Assembly: GCA_031316315.1 (NCBI GenBank)
Contig: JADBEO010000002.1
Location: 62,001-126,000 of the forward strand
Direction of reading: 5' to 3'
Source: Chelatococcus sambhunathii
GTDB taxonomy: Bacteria > Pseudomonadota > Alphaproteobacteria > Rhizobiales > Methylopilaceae
DNA length: 64,000 nucleotides
Of the stretch, positions 30,914-43,710 are shown piece by piece. Within the stretch, counting starts at the first letter, position 1. The number at the start of each line of letters is the position of its first letter. The notes beneath the pieces were generated by a model. It saw nothing but the letters and a program-made list of their open reading frames with translations. It had not been told where the DNA came from and ran no database searches. A program made the position numbers and the translations under genes.

Positions 30914-31702
30914 ATGTTCTTCTATATGGCCAAGGCGCTCGGCTTTCTGTCCGCGCCGTCCAACGTCCTGGCGTTGGCCGGAGTCTTTGGCGCCGTCGCC
31001 TGGCTGTTCGGTCTGCGCGCCGGCGCAGGACTCATGGCGGCCTCCGCGATCGGCGTGGCGGTCGCTGGCCTGTCGCCGCTCGGCAACCTGTTGCTGATCC
31101 CGCTGGAGGAGCGGTTTCCGCGCGCAGCCGCGGATCCGGAGCCGGCCGGCGTCGTCGTGCTCGGCGGATCCTTCGACACGATCGTCGCCGGCTCGCGCAA
31201 GGAAATCGCGCTGACCGAGGCGGCCGAGCGCATGACGGAGATCGCGGAGCTCGCTCGCAAATGGCCGCGCGCCCGCATCGTCTTCACCGGAGGCTCAAAC
31301 GCCATCCTCTATGACGGCGCGACGGAGGCCGAGCTTGCGGCCCGCATGCTGGAGAGTTTCGGGGTCGCGCGCGACCGCATCACCCTGGAGAGCAAGTCGC
31401 GCAATACGGTCGAGAACGCCCGGCTGACGCGCGATCTCGTGGCGCCGAAGATCGGCGAACGATGGATGCTGGTGACGTCCGCCTATCACATGCCGCGCGC
31501 GATGGGATGCTTCCGCGGCCAGGGCTTCGACGTGGAGGCCTGGCCGGTCGATTATCGCACCCGCGGGGCGGACGACGCCTTGCGGCCGTTCTCATCGGTC
31601 TCCGCCGGACTGCGACGCACCGACATAGCCGTGCGAGAGTGGGTCGGGCTTGTGACCTACTGGGCTCTCGGCTATGTCGTCGATCCATTGCCACGCCCCT
31701 GA
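30914..31702 (+). CDS. YdcF-like (DUF218) membrane protein
   Basis: The 262-residue protein has two N-terminal membrane helices (residues 5-35 and 36-60, AVAWLFGLRAGAGLMAASAI) then a DUF218 domain. Visible features are GVVVLGGSFDTIVAG, ARIVFTGGSNAILYDGATEAE, ITLESKSRNTVENARL and MLVTSAYHMPRAMGCFRGQG, all typical of YdcF, ElyC and SanA. ElyC is linked to envelope biogenesis in E. coli; that role is not proven here. It starts at the ATG at 30914 and is followed 75 bases later by kup, so the two could share a transcript. Confidence 0.88.
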   Translation: MFFYMAKALGFLSAPSNVLALAGVFGAVAWLFGLRAGAGLMAASAIGVAVAGLSPLGNLLLIPLEERFPRAAADPEPAGVVVLGGSFDTIVAGSRKEIALTEAAERMTEIAELARKWPRARIVFTGGSNAILYDGATEAELAARMLESFGVARDRITLESKSRNTVENARLTRDLVAPKIGERWMLVTSAYHMPRAMGCFRGQGFDVEAWPVDYRTRGADDALRPFSSVSAGLRRTDIAVREWVGLVTYWALGYVVDPLPRP

Positions 31703-31777
31703 ACCGCCACAAATGACAGCGCGCCGGACATCCGCGCTCTCGGCATCCTCCATCGGCATCGTCGCTCAAGGCGCTTC

Positions 31778-33742
31778 ATGACCACAGGCATCGAGGAAGG
31801 TTCGGCGCCCGCCGGGCCGGAGGCCGAAAAGCCGCGCGGCGCCAGCGGCACGCATGGATCGGCCGCGACGCCGGTCGCGTCGGAGCAGGGCGGGAGGCAT
31901 GGCTTCTGGGCGCTCACGATCGGCAGCGTCGGCGTCGTCTACGGCGACATCGGGACGTCGCCCCTCTACGCGATGCGCGAGTCGCTCGCGCATCTCGGCC
32001 ATCAGCCGAGCCCGGAGGAGATCATCGGCGTCACCTCGCTGCTGATCTGGGCGCTGGTGATGGTGGTGACGCTGAAATACGTCGTCATCCTGCTGCGCGC
32101 CGACAACCATGGCGAGGGCGGCACGCTCTCGCTGATGGCGCTCGCTCAGGAGGCGCTGGGCCGCAAATCCTGGATCCTGGTTGCGATGGGCGTCGTCGGC
32201 GCCTCTTTGTTCTACGGCGACGCGGTGATCACCCCGGCCGTCTCGGTGCTCTCGGCGGCCGAAGGCCTGAAGGTCGCGAGCCCCGTCTTCGAGCCTTATG
32301 TGCTGCCGATCACGATCGCGATCATCATCGGGCTCTACGCGGCCCAGTCCTTCGGGACGGGCAAGGTGGCGATCCTGTTCGGCCCGATCATGCTGGTCTG
32401 GTTCGCCGTGCTCGCGGCGATGGGCTTCATGCACATCTTCGATGCGCCGCAGGTGATCGCCGCGCTGAACCCCTATCACGCGGTCTGGTTCCTGCTCGAG
32501 CACGGCTTTCTTGGCTTCGTCGTGCTCGGCGCGACCTTCCTCGCCGTCACCGGCGCCGAGGCGCTCTACGCCGACATGGGCCATTTCGGCCCGGGTCCCA
32601 TCCGCACCGCCTGGCTCGGCCTCGTGCTTCCCGCGCTCGCGATCAACTATCTCGGCCAGGCCGCGCTTGCGACCTCTCATCCGGAGGCGCTGGAGAATCT
32701 GTTCTTCGTGATGGCCCCCGAGCAACTCCGGCTGCCGCTCGTCCTGCTGTCCTGCTTGGCGACCGTCGTTGCGAGCCAGGCGAACATCTCCGGCGCTTAC
32801 TCGCTGACGCGCCAGGCCATGCAGCTCGGCCTGCTGCCGCATCTCGAGGTGCAGCACACCTCCGAGACCCAGCACGGCCAGATCTACATGCCGAAGGTCA
32901 ATTGGATCATGTTGGCCTGCGTGCTCTTCCTGGTGATCACCTTCCAGACGTCGAGCCGGCTGGCCGCCGCCTACGGACTGGCGGTGATCGGGACGATGAT
33001 CATGTCGTCCACCTTGGCCATCGTGGTCATCGCCAAGACCTGGAAGCTCGGCTGGCCGCTGGCGGTGCTGATCATGTCGCCGCTGATCGTGACCGACGCC
33101 GTGTTCCTCAGCGCCAACCTGCTGAAGATCAAGGACGGCGGCTACATCCCGCTGATGCTCGGCACGCTCGGCGTCGTGGTGATGTGGACCTGGATCCGCG
33201 GCGTCGCCTTTGTCGAGGGCCGCATCGAGCGGGAGGCGATCCCGCTGAAGGAGTTCGCCAAGTCGATGTCGACGAGCTCCGCGACCCGCGTGAAGGGCAC
33301 GGCGATGTATCTGACCTCGTCCCCCGACATCACGCCGCCGGCCCTGCTGCACAACCTCAAGCACAACAAGGTGCTGCACGAGCGCAACGTCATCCTCAAC
33401 GTCCACACGCTCAACCAGCCGACGATCTCGGACTCCGAACGCATCACCCTGAACCGCGTGTCAGAGGATTTCGCGACCCTGGAAATCCGCTACGGCTTCA
33501 TGGAGGATCCGAACCTCCCGCGCGCGCTGGCGCAGGCCAAGGAGAAGGGGCTGCCCTTCGACATGATGAAGACGTCGTTCTTCGTCGGCCGCCGCTCGTA
33601 TCGCGCCTCGGCCAGCGTCGGCATGCCGCTCTGGCAGGACCACCTGTTCATCGGGCTCGTCCGCCAGTCCTTCGACGTGACGGAGTACTTCCGGATTCCC
33701 GCCGGGCGCGTGGTCGAGCTCGGCAACCAGATGGTGGTGTAA
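31778..33742 (+). CDS. kup: Kup potassium transporter
   Basis: Kup/TrkD is a K+:H+ symporter of the inner membrane. The 654-residue protein has a 40-residue Ala/Gly/Glu-rich N-terminal tail, then 12 helices with the family motifs GVVYGDIGTSPLYAMRESL, ITPAVSVLSAAEGLKV, TGAEALYADMGHFG and NYLGQAALATSHPEA, and the cytoplasmic C-terminal domain near LHERNVILNV and RYGFMEDPNLPRAL. Length is normal. The 139 bases after it hold an inverted-repeat element and then the convergent DUF3253 gene. Confidence 0.96.
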   Translation: MTTGIEEGSAPAGPEAEKPRGASGTHGSAATPVASEQGGRHGFWALTIGSVGVVYGDIGTSPLYAMRESLAHLGHQPSPEEIIGVTSLLIWALVMVVTLKYVVILLRADNHGEGGTLSLMALAQEALGRKSWILVAMGVVGASLFYGDAVITPAVSVLSAAEGLKVASPVFEPYVLPITIAIIIGLYAAQSFGTGKVAILFGPIMLVWFAVLAAMGFMHIFDAPQVIAALNPYHAVWFLLEHGFLGFVVLGATFLAVTGAEALYADMGHFGPGPIRTAWLGLVLPALAINYLGQAALATSHPEALENLFFVMAPEQLRLPLVLLSCLATVVASQANISGAYSLTRQAMQLGLLPHLEVQHTSETQHGQIYMPKVNWIMLACVLFLVITFQTSSRLAAAYGLAVIGTMIMSSTLAIVVIAKTWKLGWPLAVLIMSPLIVTDAVFLSANLLKIKDGGYIPLMLGTLGVVVMWTWIRGVAFVEGRIEREAIPLKEFAKSMSTSSATRVKGTAMYLTSSPDITPPALLHNLKHNKVLHERNVILNVHTLNQPTISDSERITLNRVSEDFATLEIRYGFMEDPNLPRALAQAKEKGLPFDMMKTSFFVGRRSYRASASVGMPLWQDHLFIGLVRQSFDVTEYFRIPAGRVVELGNQMVV

Positions 33743-33760
33743 GGGGCAGCACGCCGTCCG

Positions 33761-33861
33761 GGCCTTGAGCCGGGACCCCGAACCGCAAGGCCTGCGGATC
33801 AAATCGCGCCGGCAGCGATCTCTGGTCGAACGCCGGCGCGTCTAGGCCTCGGCTCAAGGCC
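33761..33861. repeat. Nested inverted-repeat element between kup and the DUF3253 gene
   Basis: The outer arms ggccttgagcc (33761-33771) and ggctcaaggcc (33851-33861) are perfectly complementary. Inner arms cgcgccggc (33805-33813) and gccggcgcg (33832-33840) also pair. The outer arm followed by gggac resembles dispersed palindromes of other alphaproteobacteria. It lies between two convergent genes and may serve as a bidirectional terminator. Confidence 0.7.
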
Positions 33862-33881
33862 GGGACAAGAACGTACTCGCT

Positions 33882-34226
33882 CTATTCCGAAGACGATGCC
33901 GGCTCTTCGCCTTCGGCTTCGGCGGGGATGACGGCTTCGGCCTCCGGGGCGTCGTCCTGCGCGGTCTCCGCCGCCGGCGGCAGCCCGATCCGATAGACGC
34001 CTTTGAAACTCTCCGGATCGACCGGCTTACCCTTGCGGTAGATCGCGACGCCGCCGCGTTTGGCGAGCCGCACCGCGGCCGCCTTCACCGCCGGAAGCCG
34101 CGCGTTCCAGTTCTCCTCGCCCCGTTGCTCCGCCGCGGCCTTGGCCGCCTCGGTCGGGCAGATGGTCTTGCCGGCGCCGCGCTCCTTGGCGAGGCGCAGC
34201 ACCAGGTCTTCGATGGTCTCGCTCAT
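33882..34226 (-). CDS. DUF3253 domain protein
   Basis: From the ATG at 34226 the product has 114 residues and begins [20 protein letters not shown], a DUF3253 winged-helix-like domain ([57 protein letters not shown]). The last 35 residues are acidic and low complexity ([20 protein letters not shown]). The start overlaps the trmFO stop (atga), so it is translationally coupled to trmFO. Function is unknown; DUF3253 proteins are small and probably bind nucleic acid, which is inference. Confidence 0.85.
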   Translation of the reverse strand: MSETIEDLVLRLAKERGAGKTICPTEAAKAAAEQRGEENWNARLPAVKAAAVRLAKRGGVAIYRKGKPVDPESFKGVYRIGLPPAAETAQDDAPEAEAVIPAEAEGEEPASSSE

Positions 34227-35677
34227 TCGGCGGCCTGCGCCGCTGGGCTCGGCGAGCCGCCGAGCCATGAGGCGAGGGCGGCGCGCGCCCGGTCGGTCAG
34301 CATGCGCTTCTTCGCTTGCGCCTTCTGCGCGCCGCGGACGCGCGAGCCGTCAGGCGCGCGGATCGGTCCCTCGACCGGCGGGAACAGGCCGAAATTAACG
34401 TTCATCGGCTGGTAGCTTTTCGGTCCCTCGCCCTCGACGCCGATATGGCCGCCGGTGATGTGGCCGAGCAGCGCGCCGAGCGCCGTGGTCTGCGGCGGGA
34501 CGTCGAACGTCCGCCCGAGCCGTTCCGCCGCCGCGAAGCGCCCCGCCAGGATCCCGATCGCGGCGCTCTCGACATAGCCTTCGCAGCCGGTGATCTGGCC
34601 GGCGAATCGCAGCCGCGGCTCGGCCTTCAGCCTGAGGCGGCCGTCGAGCAGCTTGGGGGAGTTCAGATAGGTGTTGCGGTGAAGGCCGCCGAGCCGCGCG
34701 AACTCCGCCTTCTCGAGGCCTGGAATGGTGCGGAACAGCCGGACCTGCTCGGCGTGGCGCAACTTGGTCTGGAAACCGACCATGTTGAACAGCGTGCCGA
34801 GCGCGTTGTCCTGCCGGAGCTGAACGACCGCATAGGGCTTGATCTCGGGCTGGTGCGCGTTGGTGAGCCCGATCGGCTTCATCGGCCCATGGCGCAGCGT
34901 CTCCGGGCCGCGCTCGGCCATCACCTCGACCGGCAGGCAGCCGTCGAAATAGGGGGTGCTGGCCTCCCAGTCCTTGAACGAAACCTTGTCGCCCGCGACG
35001 AGCCCGGCGACGAAGGCCTCGTACTGCTCCTTCGTCATCGGACAATTGACGTAGTCGGCGCCGGTGCCGCCCGGCCCGACCTTGTCGTAGCGCGACTGGC
35101 GCCAGGCGACGGAGAAGTCGATCGTCTCGGCGTGGACGATCGGCGCGATGGCGTCGAAGAAGGCGAGCTCACCCTCGCCGGTGATCTCCTGAACCGCCTG
35201 GGCGAGCGCCGGGGAGGTGAGGGGGCCGGTGGCGACGATCACGCTGTCCCAGTCGGCCGGCGGGAGGCCCGCGACCTCCTCGCGCGCGATCGTCACCAGC
35301 GGGTGCGCCTCGAGCGCCGCCGTGACGGCTTGGCTGAAGCCGCCGCGATCCACCGCGAGCGCGCCGCCGGCCGGCACCTGGTTGGCGTCGGCGCAGCGCA
35401 TGACCAGCGAGCCGAGGGCCCGCATCTCCTGATGTAGCAAACCGACGGCGTTCTGCTCCGCGTCGTCGGAGCGGAAGGAGTTCGAGCAGACGAGTTCGGC
35501 GAGCCCGTCCGTGTGGTGCGCTTTGGTGCCGCGAACGGGGCGCATCTCGTGCAGCGTGACGGCAACGCCGGCCTCAGCGAGCGCCCATGCGGCTTCGCTG
35601 CCGGCGAGCCCGCCGCCGACGACGTGGACGGGAGAGAGAGCGACGTCTGCGTTATCCCGGTTCATGGGTGCACTCAT
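34223..35677 (-). CDS. trmFO: TrmFO, FADH2- and folate-dependent tRNA m5U54 methyltransferase
   Basis: TrmFO methylates U54 in the T-loop of tRNA using methylenetetrahydrofolate and FAD. The protein is 484 residues from the ATG at 35677 (an in-frame ATG at 35665 is the alternative). It shows the FAD-binding [21 protein letters not shown], the [21 protein letters not shown] block, CSNSFRSDD, the central Cys-containing [14 protein letters not shown] and [20 protein letters not shown]. Length fits. Upstream lies a lower-GC pocket; downstream is DUF3253, translationally coupled. Confidence 0.95.
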   Translation of the reverse strand: MSAPMNRDNADVALSPVHVVGGGLAGSEAAWALAEAGVAVTLHEMRPVRGTKAHHTDGLAELVCSNSFRSDDAEQNAVGLLHQEMRALGSLVMRCADANQVPAGGALAVDRGGFSQAVTAALEAHPLVTIAREEVAGLPPADWDSVIVATGPLTSPALAQAVQEITGEGELAFFDAIAPIVHAETIDFSVAWRQSRYDKVGPGGTGADYVNCPMTKEQYEAFVAGLVAGDKVSFKDWEASTPYFDGCLPVEVMAERGPETLRHGPMKPIGLTNAHQPEIKPYAVVQLRQDNALGTLFNMVGFQTKLRHAEQVRLFRTIPGLEKAEFARLGGLHRNTYLNSPKLLDGRLRLKAEPRLRFAGQITGCEGYVESAAIGILAGRFAAAERLGRTFDVPPQTTALGALLGHITGGHIGVEGEGPKSYQPMNVNFGLFPPVEGPIRAPDGSRVRGAQKAQAKKRMLTDRARAALASWLGGSPSPAAQAAE

Positions 35678-35725
35678 GGACCGAGCGATCGACAGTAACA
35701 ACCCTCTTTGGCCAATACCGCGAAG

Positions 35726-36282
35726 TCAGCCGCGGTACGCTGCGCCGAGCCCCTTGGTCAGTTTCGCGAAGACTTTGGCGGCAGCTTCCGATTTGGTGAT
35801 CTGGCCGTCCTTGTTGGCGTCGAGACCCTTGTTGACTTTGTATGTCGCTCCCGGGGCCTTGAACAGGACGTATGACGACGCTTTTCCGACGGCCGCCGGC
35901 CAGAGGATCGCCATGTATACGTCTGACAGCGTATGCAGCTTGTTTTTATATGGCTTGAAATACTTCTCGACGTAGTCGAGTTGATCCTCCGCCGTCATCG
36001 CTGCGAGCGCAGCTGTGGTCGTGCCGAGCGAAACAGCTGTTGCGGACATAAACTGAATTAGCCCGGTGGCGCTACTTACAGGATTTTTTTTCTAGGCGAA
36101 AAGGTTTCGCCTGTCTCGAACGCCATTGCGGCCATAAGAAAGCTGGGATCGCAGCCCAAGCCCGAGCAAAGCTTAACTACCTTAGCTTTGAACTTTGCAG
36201 AAACTTGCAAACCCCAGGCGATTGTGCCGTCGTCTTGATCTTCGTGAGCCACATCTTTCGGCTTGTCTACATATGCCGGCAT
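35726..36282 (-). pseudogene. Lysozyme-like gene with C-terminal EF-hand, split by a frameshift
   Basis: Two reading frames join across a run of eight A (coding strand, at about 36091-36098). The first (36282 down to 36076, 68 residues) has a lysozyme-like start with SFLMAAMAFETGETFSP, and stops two codons after the run. Shifting frame by -1 at the run restores NPVSSATGLIQFMSATAVSL, the next lysozyme-like block, then a C-terminal EF-hand loop LDANKDGQITKSEA near the end. Whole length would be about 185 residues. A gggggaacgct element precedes the first ATG. Either a one-base deletion (pseudogene), a programmed -1 shift, or a sequencing error explains it. Base composition here is lower in GC than neighbours. 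Confidence 0.7.
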
Positions 36283-36358
36283 AGCGTTCCCCCGCGCAGA
36301 TGAGCGTGAGAACGCATTATTTCAGGGTGCATAAAATATAAAATACAACTTAAGATAA

Positions 36359-36383
36359 GTGGCTCCGGCAAGTCCGGAGTCAC
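36359..36383 (-). terminator. Hairpin after the DUF1127 gene
   Basis: gtggctccgg (36359-36368) and ccggagtcac (36374-36383) form a 10-base stem with one mismatch and a 5-nt loop, 19 bases past the minus-strand DUF1127 stop. On that strand the sequence continues ttatctt, a weak T-rich end, so it is a likely intrinsic terminator. Confidence 0.6.
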
Positions 36384-36401
36384 TTTTCGATAAGGAACGC
36401 C

Positions 36402-36569
36402 TCAGGCCGCGACCTGAAGCGCCGCCCTGTGGGCGATGCGGGAGATGTCGCCGCGGGCGACGTTGATGTCGGCGAGCGTGCGGTCGTCGAGGCCGGCGAG
36501 CTCGGTGTAGGTCTCGCGGTAAATCCGCCAGGCGCGGTACTTCTTGAGGAGGAACGCCCAGAGCAGCAT
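36402..36569 (-). CDS. DUF1127 family small protein
   Basis: A 55-residue frame starting MLLWAFLLKKYRAWRIYRET and continuing with the DUF1127 core LAGLDDRTLADINVARGDI. Basic and aromatic residues at the N-terminus followed by L..L(S/D)DR.LAD(I/L) then (R/G).(D/S)I are diagnostic of this alphaproteobacterial family, some members of which bind RNA and affect phosphate and carbon regulation (known for other species; not shown here). It ends in HRAALQVAA. No strong ribosome-binding site is seen. A hairpin follows the stop. Confidence 0.8.
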   Translation of the reverse strand: MLLWAFLLKKYRAWRIYRETYTELAGLDDRTLADINVARGDISRIAHRAALQVAA

Positions 36570-36850
36570 AGTCGTAAGCTTTCAAGTCCGTGGGACGGCC
36601 TCTCGGCGGCGCGCCCATCGCGCCGGGGTTGTGGGGCCGTCGTGTTTCGATGCGGCTGATATAAGCCCGCCCCTACCCACCTGTTAGGACATGGGCAGCG
36701 GTGCTGCATTGCGCGGCAGGCATGCCAAAAGCAGTGTTTTGTTCATCTTCCGTGGCTGAGGCCGTTCCCAAGAAGATCAAGCGCTTGTGAGCTCTTGCGG
36801 GCTCTCACTTCGCTGCACATTAATTGGGCGCGATGCGTGGGAAGGCGCCG
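36570..36850. other. 281-base gap without a recognised gene
   Basis: Between the DUF1127 start and the C13 peptidase stop I see no convincing coding frame. The sequence is mixed, with short GC-rich stretches (ggtgggtaggggcgggcttat on the minus strand) and no strong palindrome. The DUF1127 promoter should lie here, but I cannot place it. Confidence 0.5.
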
Positions 36851-37599
36851 TCACCGCCCGGCCGCGGACAGCCGCTCGACCACCCCGCGCCCGCCCGCGA
36901 TCTGCGGCTCCGACGGCGTGAAGCCCTCCGCGCGCTCGCGGCGGGCGACGGCGTCCTTGGCCGTTGCAAAGGCGCGGCGCAGGTCAGCCTCCTTCCGCAA
37001 CGCGCCGTCAAAGAAGGCTTCGCCAAAATAGGTCCAGCGATTGCCGTCCTTGCAGCCGAAGGAGGGGCGGTCGGGCCGCGCGGCCATGACGACCAGCCGC
37101 CGTGTCGTCGCGACCGAGCGGAAGACGCCGGAATAGCAGGCTGAGACAACGACCACCGCGTTCCTCACGCCGGATGCCTCGAGCGCCCGGCGGAGCTCGT
37201 TCGGCGACAGAAGGTCGAACACCTTGCCGCCCCGTTCCAGACCGACGCCCCGCGGGGAGCCGTGGGACGTCAGCAACAGGAAAAGCACGTCCTCGTCGCG
37301 GTCCATGACGCGCGCCGTCTCCGCCAGCGCGCCGCGCAGCGACGTTCTGGTCGCGGCCGGCAGGCCGGAAGAGACCTCGTTGGACAAGAGAGTCGCGCGT
37401 TCCGGGGAGCCGTAGGCGGAGGCGACGACCTCGGCCGCGCCGCGCGCTTCGGACAGGAAGACGTCCTGCGAACCCCAGGCCGCGAAGCCGACGAAGTAGA
37501 CGTCGACGACGCCAGGCCGCTGCGGCGCCGGGCCGGCGATTGCGGGCGTCGCGCAGCTCAGTCCGATCGCGACGGCGATCCAGACGCGCCGGAGACGGC

Positions 37600-37603
<4 letters not shown>
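36851..37603 (-). CDS. C13-family (legumain/caspase-like) cysteine peptidase
   Basis: The 250-residue protein has a signal peptide (to about [10 protein letters not shown]), so it should be exported. The caspase/legumain-like fold shows the catalytic His in [14 protein letters not shown] (about residue 114) and the catalytic Cys in [14 protein letters not shown] (about residue 155), with a preceding [15 protein letters not shown] start. These match the peptidase C13 family. Its ATG overlaps the uvrA stop (atga), so it is translationally coupled behind uvrA. Substrate is unknown. Linkage to a DNA-damage operator through uvrA is inference. Confidence 0.85.
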
Positions 37604-40620
<3,017 letters not shown>

Positions 40621-40734
40621 GTCGCGTCTTCCCGCGGCGGGGAGGGCCGCCGGTCGTGGTTGTTCAATGTGCGAGGCCGTCCGTCAAACCGCGGGTCAGA
40701 CTCGCGCTTGCCGCGGTCCGAGCGCCGTGCTACG

Positions 40735-40749
40735 GAACATAAAAGGAAC
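40735..40749. promoter_or_regulatory. LexA (SOS) box between uvrA and ssb
   Basis: GAAC at 40735-40738 and GAAC at 40746-40749 are separated by exactly seven bases. GAAC-N7-GAAC (GTTC-N7-GTTC on the other strand) is the known LexA operator of alphaproteobacteria such as Rhizobium, Rhodobacter and Caulobacter. It sits between the divergent uvrA and ssb genes, both SOS members in many bacteria. The palindrome form of gammaproteobacteria is absent. Confidence 0.85.
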
Positions 40750-40869
40750 AAAGTGGCCTGTCGAGCTTAGGATATGGTCGATCGGCCTTCTGTGGACAAG
40801 GCGGCGTAAGCGCGCGACCGCCGGTCCGGACAGGGATAAGGTGCGCGTTTCGAGCCTCAGGAGAGCGCG

Positions 40870-41370
40870 ATGGCTGGCAGCGTCAACAAGGTCATCCTCA
40901 TCGGGAACCTCGGCAAGGACCCGGAGGTCCGCCGGCTGAACTCCGGCGAGCCGGTGGTCAATCTGCGCATCGCGACCTCGGAGACCTGGCGCGACAAGCA
41001 GACCGGCGAGCGCCGCGAGAAGACCGAGTGGCACCAAGTGGTGATCTTCAACGAGAACCTCGCCAAGGTCGCCGAGCAGTACCTGCGCAAGGGCTCGAAG
41101 GTCTATATCGAGGGCCAGCTCCAGACGCGGAAGTACACCGATCAGTCGGGCGTCGAGAAGTATTCCACCGAGATCGTGCTGCAGCGCTATCGCGGCGAGC
41201 TGACCATGCTCGAAGGCCGCGGCGGCGGCGGCGGGGACGACGCCTATGAGGGCGGCGGCGGCGACAGCTTCGGGCGCTCCTCGCCGACGGAACAGCGCCG
41301 CCAGCCGGCGATGGCCGGCGGAGGCGGCGGCCGCTTCAACGACGCGATGGACGACGACATCCCGTTCTGA
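40870..41370 (+). CDS. ssb: Single-stranded DNA-binding protein
   Basis: SSB coats single-stranded DNA during replication, recombination and repair. The 166-residue protein has the OB fold: [39 protein letters not shown] and [21 protein letters not shown] Gly-rich, disordered tail ends in DDDIPF, the partner-binding acidic tip. Length is normal. The ATG is preceded by aggagagcg. It is divergent from uvrA with a LexA box between. Confidence 0.97.
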   Translation: MAGSVNKVILIGNLGKDPEVRRLNSGEPVVNLRIATSETWRDKQTGERREKTEWHQVVIFNENLAKVAEQYLRKGSKVYIEGQLQTRKYTDQSGVEKYSTEIVLQRYRGELTMLEGRGGGGGDDAYEGGGGDSFGRSSPTEQRRQPAMAGGGGGRFNDAMDDDIPF

Positions 41371-41515
41371 GACTAATGAGCGTACGCCGCCGCCGCCGTC
41401 CCGCAGGCGTCTGTCGCTTCGATGCCGTCGCCCCGCAACGCCTCGCTGCTCCAGGAGGAAGGCGACGGCAGTCGGCAAGCCAGCGCTTCGGCCGGGTTCA
41501 ACGTCGGCGTATCTT

Positions 41516-42949
<1,434 letters not shown>

Positions 42950-43276
42950 GGGCGCCCCTCTCCGTTTCAGGAGTTTGGACGCGAGCTTTGGGCGCCAGCC
43001 TGACAGGGTAGTCGCGACGAACCCCGGCGATCAGACTAGCCGGGCGTCCGGACTCCCGCAATGCGCAGACGGCGGCTTTCGGCGGAAGGCGTCGTTTTCG
43101 ATTGTGCGGCCGCCCAAAGTTTCGCGGCGAATCCCGCATCTCTTCGCCGCGCCGAAATCATGCGCCTGGCGCCGCGCAATGGTCGGGCAGGTTGCTCATC
43201 CAGAGCGTAATCCCATATCTATGAAGCGCAAAGCGCCGACTGTCGGATATTTCGCGGCGGCGAGTTAGGAGATGTT
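42950..43276. other. 327-base gap between chrA and rpsU
   Basis: No convincing gene is seen. The segment holds the divergent promoter regions of chrA (minus) and rpsU (plus). The clearest element is the rpsU promoter listed separately. I see no palindrome resembling a ChrB operator. Confidence 0.5.
43192..43220 (+). promoter_or_regulatory. Candidate rpsU promoter
   Basis: ttgctc at 43192-43197 and atatct at 43215-43220 are separated by 17 bases, matching the spacing of a housekeeping sigma promoter. It lies 57 bases upstream of the rpsU start. Assignment is by pattern only. Confidence 0.45.
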
Positions 43277-43543
43277 TTGCAGGTACTTGTACGAGAGAAC
43301 AACGTCGATCAGGCGCTGAAAGTCCTCAAGAAGAAGATGCAGCGCGAAGGCGTCTTCCGCGAGATGAAGCTGCGGAAAGCCTATGAGAAGCCGTCCGAGA
43401 AGCGCGCGCGTTTGAAGGCGCAAGCCGTTCGCCGGGCGCGCAAGGCCGCGCGCAAGCAGGCGCAGCGCGAAGGGCTGCTGCCCGCTCCGAAGCGCAAGGA
43501 GCGCCCCGGCCCCGCCCGGCCGTCGGCGGCGCGGTCCGCCTGA
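43277..43543 (+). CDS. rpsU: 30S ribosomal protein S21
   Basis: S21 is a late-assembling 30S protein that helps mRNA binding. From the TTG at 43277 the product (88 residues) begins (M)[20 protein letters not shown], the standard alphaproteobacterial start. The middle is [20 protein letters not shown], and the tail is very basic and Ala/Pro-rich. An aggag lies 5 bases before the TTG. An out-of-frame ATG at 43272 makes the unusual start notable. It is monocistronic. Confidence 0.95.
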   Translation: MQVLVRENNVDQALKVLKKKMQREGVFREMKLRKAYEKPSEKRARLKAQAVRRARKAARKQAQREGLLPAPKRKERPGPARPSAARSA

Positions 43544-43710
43544 GGCGGCGGCGTGCGCGACAAGCCTGTGGGCGGTCAGCGCGGTCCTGCCGTAAGGCGC
43601 TGATTTAAGTAGCAAAATGCGCGCGCCGTCTAGGCGGCGTGAGGTTGGCTTTTCGGGCCGGAATCGTCTAGGTTCCGGCCCGAACGAAACGATCCGAAAG
43701 CCTCAAGAAC

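Noticed and set aside
36076-36282. A complete 68-residue gene on its own
   Set aside because: It ends abruptly after an A-run inside a lysozyme-like domain whose remainder is in the adjacent frame, so it is one part of a split gene.
41373-41515. Small Arg-rich frame after ssb
   Set aside because: About 46 codons with no ribosome binding site and a low-complexity product; it looks like spacer sequence.
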